Origin: JAZKFT01 sp040386335 | Lineage (GTDB): Bacteria > Bacteroidota > Bacteroidia > Chitinophagales > Chitinophagaceae | DNA: 64,000 bases | Direction: 5' to 3' | NCBI GenBank assembly: GCA_040386335.1 | Contig: JAZKFT010000022.1 | Coordinates: 213,080-277,079 of the forward strand | In this document: positions 37,201-43,225 of the stretch, piece by piece | Layout of the letters: the number at the start of each line of letters is the position of its first letter | Position numbering within the stretch: the first letter of the stretch is position 1 | Notes under the pieces: model-generated | What the model saw: only the letters and a program-made list of their open reading frames with translations | Database searches by the model: none | Told to the model about the DNA's origin: nothing | Made by a program: the position numbers and the translations under genes

Positions 37201-37683
37201 CAAAAAATGGCCGGTAAAACCACTGACGAGATTTTTATGGGAAAGCTGGACGGAGCCACCGTTTTTGAAACAAATACCCTGGCTTCGATGGTTTTGATGG
37301 GTGATGGGAAAGGTGGATATATGCCGCGAATGTTACCGCTGCAAATGCAGCTGGCACCGATTTTCACCTGGTTTGGTACTAAGGGAGACAAACCCACTGG
37401 TAACAGCACCTGGATAATAGCTGGAGGTGGATTTTACGGCGTGTCCCCCTATGAAGGCAGGTATGATGCTATGGAGGCCGTGACGCTTTTTTCTGATTCT
37501 AAAAATGCAACCTTCAGCGCACTCCCAATAAATCCAAATTTATGGGGAGAGATAAGAGATATTAAACCAATCCGAATTGCAAAACAGGCGACAGCTCTGA
37601 TTGTAGCAAGAAACAACAAACCTTTACAGATTGTCACCGAAAGAACTATGGGGGCTTTAATTTTGATGCCGCAAGGCAAATAA
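34231..37683 (+). CDS. VCBS/FG-GAP repeat lipoprotein with ASPIC/UnbV domain (CRTAC type), copy C
   Basis: A 1150-residue paralog of copies A and B, more divergent (for example LDYLYYYNGAGVAVGDINNDSLPD). Signal MPRLLLIACLFHGFVILSC gives a lipid-modified Cys19. A TTG at 34222 is a less likely start. DxNxDGxxD loops occur throughout; the ASPIC/UnbV domain is near 530-587 (TRAVVFAGGKIFYQLLQPSRGF). One DINNDSLPD loop has lost the usual Gly. It is separated from A and B by two unrelated genes and precedes the GH65 enzyme, suggesting that all belong to one nutrient-acquisition regulon. Confidence 0.88.
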   Translation: MPRLLLIACLFHGFVILSCSEKKLAEKPLFRQLPASETGVDFVNRNEDTDSLNILDYLYYYNGAGVAVGDINNDSLPDMYFASNQNGNTLYLNKGGFKFEDITQKAGVKGTGEWTTGVTMADVNADGWLDIYVCTVANHTPMSGDNKGTHTYFTHTKNQLLINNRNGSFTDSAREYGLDLAGYSTQAAFFDYDKDGDLDMFLLQHSIHRTETYGDTSLRSTYSDISGNKLFRNDGPVLTPVAGVRKGGFTNVTKGSGLLSSALGYGLGVAISDFNNDGWEDIYVGNDFHENDYYYLGSAAGIFREMNRAAFGHQSNFSMGNDAADLNHDGWMDIVTLDMLPEDEHAIKTTLGDEDFDVYEQLHKMGYHHQYSRNCLQLNMGHGQRFAEMGLYSGVAATDWSWSVLANDFDDDGNNDLFITNGIKHRLNDLDYIKFLSEETLKANIAGKKNDKELLAKMPDGKWHNYFLKGSDSLQFEDKSTVWGFETPNLSNGAAYADLDRDGDLDLITNNINEAAGVYQNNTVHDTAAASLNIYFEGMGANTKGIGTRAVVFAGGKIFYQLLQPSRGFMSSSEPMLHFGLGKINKIDSLVIVWVDGNAETINNVVVNSTLNMKQLKGQAQKKVDFLNYFRMLMAGPGQRVSEEQNDLYKDFSFEIAWKHKENLSYNDFARNPFIPHQLSTFGPKVAVADVNGDGLDDFYVGGAKAQPGALFIQTGDAKFVLSNQPGISADSISEDVDAVFFDADGDKDQDLYVSSGGNEFYGEAPQLADRLYLNDGKGNFVKSQGLPALYENKSCVRPCDYDRDGDIDLFVGSRANSMVYGEIPSSYLLTNDGRGKFTITTKTLAPDLEKAGLISDAQWTDVNGDGYEDLVVVGEWIAPTFFINNKGKLAKDEAFNKPYTKLTGWWQSVYVADVNNDSIPDILLGNYGLNSKIKASEDHPLKMYLKDIDNNQYPDQVLSVYHGGNYFPFLGKEALEKHLPYLKKEFLSYQKMAGKTTDEIFMGKLDGATVFETNTLASMVLMGDGKGGYMPRMLPLQMQLAPIFTWFGTKGDKPTGNSTWIIAGGGFYGVSPYEGRYDAMEAVTLFSDSKNATFSALPINPNLWGEIRDIKPIRIAKQATALIVARNNKPLQIVTERTMGALILMPQGK

Positions 37684-37692
37684 CAAAAGGTG

Positions 37693-37704
37693 GCAAATGC
37701 TTGC
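37693..37704. promoter_or_regulatory. Candidate LacI-type operator before the GH65 gene
   Basis: GCAAATGCTTGC matches the palindrome upstream of the first susC (GCAAACGTTTGC) at 10 of 12 positions and is embedded in a TGGCAA-ATGC-TTGCCA inverted repeat (37691-37706). It lies about 100 bp before the GH65 ATG and just after the copy C stop. It could instead be a short transcript-end hairpin, but no T-run follows. Confidence 0.45.
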
Positions 37705-37805
37705 CAAATAGACGTGAAACCGCATGTTGAATAAAGTGATTTCCTAATCCGGAGCTTCGGTGTTGGGAACGTCGAAGATGACTATAAAACGATTTAAAAC
37801 GCTAT

Positions 37806-39836
37806 ATGAAAAAACAATTGCTTGCCATTGCAATGGTTGCTGCCTGCATCATTGCGGCCGCACAAAAAAACACCTGGCAAATTAATGCTGATAAAATAGA
37901 CCCATCCAATTATTATGGCATTACTGTAGCCAACGGGCAGGTGGGCATCGTTAGCAGCCCGCAGCCACTAAAAGTGCAGGATGTGGTGCTGGCCGGGGCT
38001 TACGACCAGTATGGCCGTGGCCGGGTAAGTAATTTTCTCCGCAGTTTTAATTTGCTCAATATGCGGCTGAACGTGGGCGGTAAAGATGTAGACGCCAAAA
38101 CAGTGACCAATTTTAAGCAAACCCTCAACATGAAAACGGCTGCTTTCAATGGCACATTTACATTGGCCGATAAGGCAGATGTCAGCTATACCTACTACGC
38201 CCTCCGGCAATTGCCATACAGCGTATTAATGGAAGTAACCGTCACCCCAAAGCAAAACACCACCATGCAGGCGAGCAGTGTGATGGAAGCCCCGGATGCT
38301 CTGAAAGATGTGCAGAATTATTATAATGAAATAGACCGGCCACATGTTACCCTGAGCTTATTGACTTCGCAGGCTAAGAGCCCTACAGGAAAGCTTACAA
38401 TGTGTGCCAGCAACAGCTTTATATTCAGCGAGCCCCATGGATCAGGGCCACGCATTATCCACGAAATGTGGGACAACAATATGCACCTGATGAAGTTTAG
38501 TAAAAACCTCGAAGCCGGAAAGCCTTATACGTTCTGGGTTACCGGTTCTTCTATCACTTCTGCGCAACACGACGATCCGCTGAACGAAGCAGAACGCCTA
38601 ACCATTTTTGCTGTACTGGAAGGTGCTAATCGCCTGAAACAATTTCATACCAAAGCATGGGACGAACTCTGGCAAAGTGATATCGTAATTGAAGGCGACG
38701 ACGAAACGCAACTGGAAGTCCGCAACATGCTGTACCATTTATATTCATTTGTGCGGGAAGGAAATACCAACAGCCCCAGCCCGATGGGTCTTAGCGGCCT
38801 GGGTTATAATGGCCATGTATTTTGGGATACAGAACTATGGATGTACCCTGCCTTACTGGTGCTGAAACCACAACTGGCAAGGGGAATGATCGATTATCGT
38901 TTTGAGCGTTTGGAAGCCGCCAGGCGCAATGCCTACGCCCACGGATACAAGGGCGCCATGTTTCCATGGGAGAGTGCCGGCACGGGAGTGGAAGAGACAC
39001 CGGTATGGGCACTCAGCGGCCCATTTGAACACCATATCACCGCCGATATTGGGGTAGCCGCCTGGGATTATTTCCGTGTAACAAGAGATACTGCCTGGCT
39101 AAAAGAAAAGGGTTGGCCCTTGTTAAAAGGAACGGCTGATTTTTGGGCCAGCCGGGTAGAAAGAAATGGCCCCGGGAAATATGATATTAAGAACGTGGTA
39201 GCCGCAGATGAGTGGGCCGAAAATGTAGACAATAATGCCTTTACTAACGGTGCCGCCAAAGTAAACCTGCAAAACGCCAACAAAGCCGCTAAGGTGCTGG
39301 GCCTGCCCCAAAATGCCGATTGGGACCTGGTGGCTAAGAATCTACCCTTTTTCAAATTTGACGATGGCGTTACCAAAGAATACGAAGGTTACAAAGGTGA
39401 TACCGTAAAGCAGGCCGATGTGGCATTGCTGGCTTATCCACTTAAGTTGGTTACAGATCCCGTACTTATAGAAAAAGACCTGGCCTACTATGGCGGAAAA
39501 TATGGTAAAGATGGGCCTGCCATGACGTACGCCGTAGTGGCCATACAATACAGCCGCCTTGGAAAAGGTGATAAAGCGTACGAGCAATTTAAAAAGGGCT
39601 TTACGCCCAATCTTCGGCCGCCATTTGGAGTGCTGGCAGAGTGTGCCAGTTGCCAGAACCCTTATTTTGCCACAGGGGCTGGCGGCATGCTTCAGGCCAT
39701 GCTCATGGGTTTCGGCGGACTTGATATTACCGATGCTGGCATAAAACAGGTTCCATCTTCACTGCCAAAGAATTGGAAAAGCCTTACGATCAAAAGTTAC
39801 GGGACAGATGGAAAAACTGTGGTGGTGAAAAAGTAG
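37806..39836 (+). CDS. Secreted glycoside hydrolase family 65-type enzyme
   Basis: A 676-residue protein with a signal peptide (MKKQLLAIAMVAACIIAAAQ) and GH65-type architecture: N-terminal beta-sandwich (about 25-260), then an (alpha/alpha)6 barrel with GHVFWDTELWMYP (around 337-349), GAMFPWESAGTGVEETPVWA and the segment VAADEWAENVDNNAFTN (around 464-480), which corresponds to the catalytic-acid region. GH65 enzymes act by inversion on alpha-glucosides such as maltose, trehalose or kojibiose, as phosphorylases or hydrolases; a periplasmic location favours hydrolysis, because phosphorolysis would waste sugar phosphate outside the cytoplasm. It is the only carbohydrate enzyme seen in this locus and hints at the substrate. 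A candidate operator lies 100 bp upstream. Confidence 0.88.
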   Translation: MKKQLLAIAMVAACIIAAAQKNTWQINADKIDPSNYYGITVANGQVGIVSSPQPLKVQDVVLAGAYDQYGRGRVSNFLRSFNLLNMRLNVGGKDVDAKTVTNFKQTLNMKTAAFNGTFTLADKADVSYTYYALRQLPYSVLMEVTVTPKQNTTMQASSVMEAPDALKDVQNYYNEIDRPHVTLSLLTSQAKSPTGKLTMCASNSFIFSEPHGSGPRIIHEMWDNNMHLMKFSKNLEAGKPYTFWVTGSSITSAQHDDPLNEAERLTIFAVLEGANRLKQFHTKAWDELWQSDIVIEGDDETQLEVRNMLYHLYSFVREGNTNSPSPMGLSGLGYNGHVFWDTELWMYPALLVLKPQLARGMIDYRFERLEAARRNAYAHGYKGAMFPWESAGTGVEETPVWALSGPFEHHITADIGVAAWDYFRVTRDTAWLKEKGWPLLKGTADFWASRVERNGPGKYDIKNVVAADEWAENVDNNAFTNGAAKVNLQNANKAAKVLGLPQNADWDLVAKNLPFFKFDDGVTKEYEGYKGDTVKQADVALLAYPLKLVTDPVLIEKDLAYYGGKYGKDGPAMTYAVVAIQYSRLGKGDKAYEQFKKGFTPNLRPPFGVLAECASCQNPYFATGAGGMLQAMLMGFGGLDITDAGIKQVPSSLPKNWKSLTIKSYGTDGKTVVVKK

Positions 39837-39842
39837 CCTCGT

Positions 39843-40457
39843 TTACGGCCTGTGAAATTTATCACCATTCCAGTTGCGGGGGTTATTAATAATGTAATTA
39901 GAAATGTTGTGATAGGCGTTTTCATTACGAATTATATGTTCGTAATAATCACGTTGCCACAGTTTTCCCATTATTTCATTTCGTTTTTTATAAATGTCCA
40001 AGCATCCATTAGCCACCAATGATTTGTAAGCCCCCACAATGTCGCCAATCGTAGGGGTGGGGCTTGCCCCCGCCCTCCCAGCCCCCGATAAATCCCCAGG
40101 ATTGTCAGATGTGTCGGTATTTTGGGTAATGCGGCCAGGAATATTTGCAGAATTGGTATTTTGGACGGGGGCAAGCCCCGCCCGCACATCATTCAAAATA
40201 ATAATGCCGTGCATATGATTGGGCATTATCTGGAATACATCCAATTCCACATTTTCAAATCGTTCGGGTAGCGCAACCCATTTGTCGTACGCGATTTGCC
40301 CGTTCTTGTTTAATACCATTTCATTGTTTTTAATATCGCCAAACCTGCATGTCATGTTTTTGCAGCAGATGGTAATAAAGTACAATCCTGCCTGCGAATA
40401 ATCATATCCTTTTAGCCGGAGAGATCTTCGGTGATGTCGGAGTGGGTCGTATTTCAT
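39843..40457 (-). CDS. REP-associated tyrosine transposase (RAYT, IS200-like Y1 family)
   Basis: A 204-residue Y1 transposase/RAYT. The HuH metal motif is H81-M-H83 in QIMPNHMHGII; the N-terminal YSQAGLYFITICCKN and C-terminal WQRDYYEHIIRNENAYHNISNYIINNPRNW are typical; Y182 or Y188 would be the nucleophile. An unusual insert of about 45 residues follows HuH (about 90-135), coded by a segment flanked by GC-rich inverted repeats. The stop lies 7 bases after the GH65 stop, convergent with it. RAYTs are usually single-copy and cut or copy REP-like palindromes; the three repeats in this window are candidates. Confidence 0.9.
   Translation of the reverse strand: MKYDPLRHHRRSLRLKGYDYSQAGLYFITICCKNMTCRFGDIKNNEMVLNKNGQIAYDKWVALPERFENVELDVFQIMPNHMHGIIILNDVRAGLAPVQNTNSANIPGRITQNTDTSDNPGDLSGAGRAGASPTPTIGDIVGAYKSLVANGCLDIYKKRNEIMGKLWQRDYYEHIIRNENAYHNISNYIINNPRNWNGDKFHRP
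40055..40183. repeat. GC-rich inverted repeat inside the RAYT gene
   Basis: Arms of 21 bp at 40055-40075 and 40163-40183 pair at 18 of 21 positions; both contain GGGGCTTGCCCCCG or its complement. They bracket the insert in the RAYT protein (residues about 92-134: RAGLAPVQN at one end, GRAGASPTPT at the other). Because they are in frame and keep the ORF open, this may be a REP-like element captured in the transposase gene. Confidence 0.7.
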
Positions 40458-40752
40458 GATAGCTTACGTTTTAACCGGACTAAATCTTGCAGCTATCATA
40501 AACAGCATAATTCGTTGTATCGATTTGGGGAATGGCTATACGGAAGGACTTGGCTAGCACATACCCTGACTGATTGATCATGTACCATGCACCCAACCGA
40601 CGCCACTGAGTGTCTGTAGTATGGCCTGTAATAATAAGTACGAGGCGAGCGCCGTCTCAACGGGAAAACAATGACAAAATATGCCTTATGTTCTTTTGCT
40701 TTGCACTATTCGGCCCCTGTGCATTACACTGCAGGTCCGAAATACATGTACT
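40458..40752. other. Intergenic region before the MoxR operon
   Basis: About 295 bp between the divergent RAYT and the five-gene operon. It should contain both promoters. I see no convincing -33/-7 pair, operator or RNA gene. An ATG at 40681 extends the next ORF but gives a hydrophobic, Cys-rich leader that does not fit the protein. Confidence 0.4.
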
Positions 40753-41379
40753 ATGAGCGACACCCATTTCTATAACACCATTTACAATCTCCGTAGTAAT
40801 GGAGAAATCACCCTGTTCGAAAGATTGCTGACTTTTGAGAAGGCAGATGAGGACCTGGTGGTTGATTTTTTACAATTGGAGTATGAAGCAGAGGCCCAAA
40901 ACTATCCTTATACCGCGCCGGTTTATGATGGAGCGGCGGCTTTGTGGGGCGCAAAAACCACCTATAACATTTGCCAATTGATCTTGTGCCGGGAGCATAA
41001 GGTCGCAGAATTGCCCGGCATTTTACCGGCATTTACCGGCCCCATCACTGCCGGAACCATCCTTTCAGCCGATCTGTGTTTACGCCTTTTGCCCCAGGTA
41101 TTAGCTGATACCCGGCATATAGATCCCGAAGATTCCCTGGTAGAATTGGCAGAAAACATTTTACAGCAATGGCATTATTCAGGTATTGGTTATAGCTTGC
41201 CCGTGGAGAAAATGGAATGGGAGCCCGTGCTATCGGACAACTGCCTTTTTCAATTGTATGCCGACAGGGTCATCGAAAAAAAAGACCAGCAACGGGCCAC
41301 ACAACCAATGCTGAATCAGAAAATACGAGCCGCAATGGGTATATATGCTCCCCATTTCTGGAAAACATTTAACTATTAA
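40753..41379 (+). CDS. First component of the MoxR-vWA-propeller operon (bpX-type), unknown
   Basis: A 208-residue protein starting at the ATG at 40753 (MSDTHFYNTIYNLRSNGEITLFERLLTFEKAD). It is soluble, mostly helical and ends in IRAAMGIYAPHFWKTFNY. I do not recognise a classical domain; its size and place directly before a MoxR ATPase fit the small accessory components named bpX in MoxR-vWA-beta-propeller ternary systems, where such genes occur constantly. Which bpX number it belongs to cannot be told by eye. The MoxR gene starts 13 bp after its stop, so the two are co-translated from one transcript. Confidence 0.65.
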   Translation: MSDTHFYNTIYNLRSNGEITLFERLLTFEKADEDLVVDFLQLEYEAEAQNYPYTAPVYDGAAALWGAKTTYNICQLILCREHKVAELPGILPAFTGPITAGTILSADLCLRLLPQVLADTRHIDPEDSLVELAENILQQWHYSGIGYSLPVEKMEWEPVLSDNCLFQLYADRVIEKKDQQRATQPMLNQKIRAAMGIYAPHFWKTFNY

Positions 41380-41392
41380 TCAATCGAAGAGA

Positions 41393-42523
41393 ATGGATCC
41401 CATCAATAAGCTGAATGAAGTGTTGAAGTTTGTAAAAAACGCTTTTGTTGGCAAGGACGAAATTGTGGACTTACTGGGGGTGAGCCTTGTTGCCAGGGAA
41501 AATGCCTTCCTCCTGGGCCCTCCCGGAACAGCCAAAAGTGCCATCATCAGGATGCTGTCGCAGTGTGTGGAAGATGGTAAAAATTTTGAATACCTGCTTA
41601 CCCGGTTTACAGAACCCAACGAAATCTTTGGACCGTTCGATATCCGTAAACTGAAAGACGGCGAATTGGTGACCAATACCGAAGGGATGATGCCGGAAGC
41701 TTCACTGGTATTCCTCGATGAGATATTCAATGCCAACAGTGCTATTCTTAACAGCCTGCTGATGGCGTTGAACGAAAGAATATTCCGCCGTGGTAAGGAA
41801 ACCAAAAAGTTACCGGCTCTTATGTTTGTAGGTGCCAGTAATGTATTGCCTGAAGACGATACCCTGAATGCTTTGCTGGACCGTTTCCTGATACGGGCGA
41901 AATGTGATTACGTGGATCCGGACAGGCTGCACGAAGTACTGCTGGCCGGCTGGAACATGGAAAACAACGTTGAGCAAAACAGGCCGGTCATCGCTTCCGC
42001 GGAAATAAGAAGCCTGCAAGCTGGTTGCCGTAAAATTGATCTCGGCACCATCCGCAAGGAGTATATAGATATTGTGCATTCACTGCGAAATACGGGTATC
42101 AAGGTTTCCGACAGGCGGGCTGTAAAACTTCAAAATCTGATAGCCGCAAGTGCTTTGATCTGTGGCCGCGAAGAAGCCATTTTAAGTGATCTCTGGGTGC
42201 TGAAATATATATGGGACACTGAGGAACAAATTGAGATTCTCGAAGGCATCATTAATAATATTATTGAGAAAGATATTGCTGAAAAGGCGCATCCACAGGC
42301 CGTTTTCAACAAAGCCCCCAATCCCGAAGAAGTGATGAAGGAAGTGGAGTTGCTAACCAATAAATGGCAGGAAGAGCAGTTGAGTTTTGAAGAACAAAAT
42401 GTAGTAAAAGACAAACTGCGCTATGTACAAAGCCGCTGTGGATGGATCAAAAATCCTGAACAAAAACAATACATTCAAACCGGGATAGACAAACTATGGC
42501 AGCAGATGCTCCAAACCATATAA
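41393..42523 (+). CDS. MoxR/RavA-family AAA+ ATPase
   Basis: A 376-residue AAA+ ATPase of the MoxR branch. Walker A GPPGTAKS (42-49), Walker B SLVFLDEIF (104-112), sensor 1 in MFVGASN (144-150) and the arginine-finger region LDRFLIRAKCDY are intact, so it should hydrolyse ATP. MoxR proteins work as chaperone-like remodelers with vWA-domain partners; such a partner is encoded two genes downstream. The start at 41393 (MDPINKLNEVLKF) is preferred to 41345, which would overlap the previous gene. Its last 28 bases overlap gene three. Confidence 0.93.
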   Translation: MDPINKLNEVLKFVKNAFVGKDEIVDLLGVSLVARENAFLLGPPGTAKSAIIRMLSQCVEDGKNFEYLLTRFTEPNEIFGPFDIRKLKDGELVTNTEGMMPEASLVFLDEIFNANSAILNSLLMALNERIFRRGKETKKLPALMFVGASNVLPEDDTLNALLDRFLIRAKCDYVDPDRLHEVLLAGWNMENNVEQNRPVIASAEIRSLQAGCRKIDLGTIRKEYIDIVHSLRNTGIKVSDRRAVKLQNLIAASALICGREEAILSDLWVLKYIWDTEEQIEILEGIINNIIEKDIAEKAHPQAVFNKAPNPEEVMKEVELLTNKWQEEQLSFEEQNVVKDKLRYVQSRCGWIKNPEQKQYIQTGIDKLWQQMLQTI

Positions 42524-43221
42524 TACTGCTGGAAATACCCTTGCAACACAAGGAGTTACTGGGCCAGTTAAGACATTGGAGCAACCTTAAAATTGCCTCT
42601 GGTGAGGATAGTATTTGGGTAAAGGATTTTACAGACTTACAGCTGGACTCCACAGAACTTAAGGCGATTCCCTTCACGCATTTATTTGAGGTAAAAGACA
42701 ACCTGTTGTTTTTAAAAGGCAGTTTGCTCCCCTCCAAAAAACTACCTCCATTTTTATGGACACCCATTGAAAGGGCCCTCCCGGTTGTCATGCCACCTTT
42801 AAACCATAATTTTTTTGAACTGCCGCAGAAAGTACCCATCAGGCTGGAACAGGTTGAAATAGAACAGGAGGCTTCGGCAATGCTGGTGGAAATAAAAGAT
42901 GCAGATCTTTATATGCAGTCGGCGCCGGCTGTGAGGCTACAACCAATTGAATGGATCATTATCGGCGGTAGCCTGGCTTTGATGAAAGGGCAGCCACTAC
43001 TGCCATTAAGCGGCAGATCCTATTGGACAAAAAATGACTTTATTTTTCCTGTCGGTTGGGGGCTGGAGTTTTCCTTCCTGGAACAGGAAATAATGGAGCT
43101 GCTAAACCTCGGCAATTTAAACATGATATGGTGGATGGATGAGCTGCACTACTATGCTTTGCCCAAAACACAATTCGCAAAACTGAGCATCTCTTCCTGG
43201 CGTGCTTCCACACAAAAATAA
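42496..43221 (+). CDS. Third component of the ternary-system operon (bpX-type), unknown
   Basis: A 241-residue soluble protein beginning inside the end of the MoxR gene (28-bp overlap). No standard motif is recognisable; hydrophobic and acidic stretches alternate, with conserved-looking IPFTHLFEVKDNLLFLKGSLLPSKKLP (about 58-84) and FIFPVGWGLEFSFLEQEIMELLN near residues 183-205. Position between MoxR and the vWA-propeller protein fits the bpX accessory domains (bpX2-like placement). The next gene starts 4 bp after its stop. Assignment rests on operon context. Confidence 0.65.
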   Translation: MAADAPNHIILLEIPLQHKELLGQLRHWSNLKIASGEDSIWVKDFTDLQLDSTELKAIPFTHLFEVKDNLLFLKGSLLPSKKLPPFLWTPIERALPVVMPPLNHNFFELPQKVPIRLEQVEIEQEASAMLVEIKDADLYMQSAPAVRLQPIEWIIIGGSLALMKGQPLLPLSGRSYWTKNDFIFPVGWGLEFSFLEQEIMELLNLGNLNMIWWMDELHYYALPKTQFAKLSISSWRASTQK

Positions 43222-43225
43222 ACCG

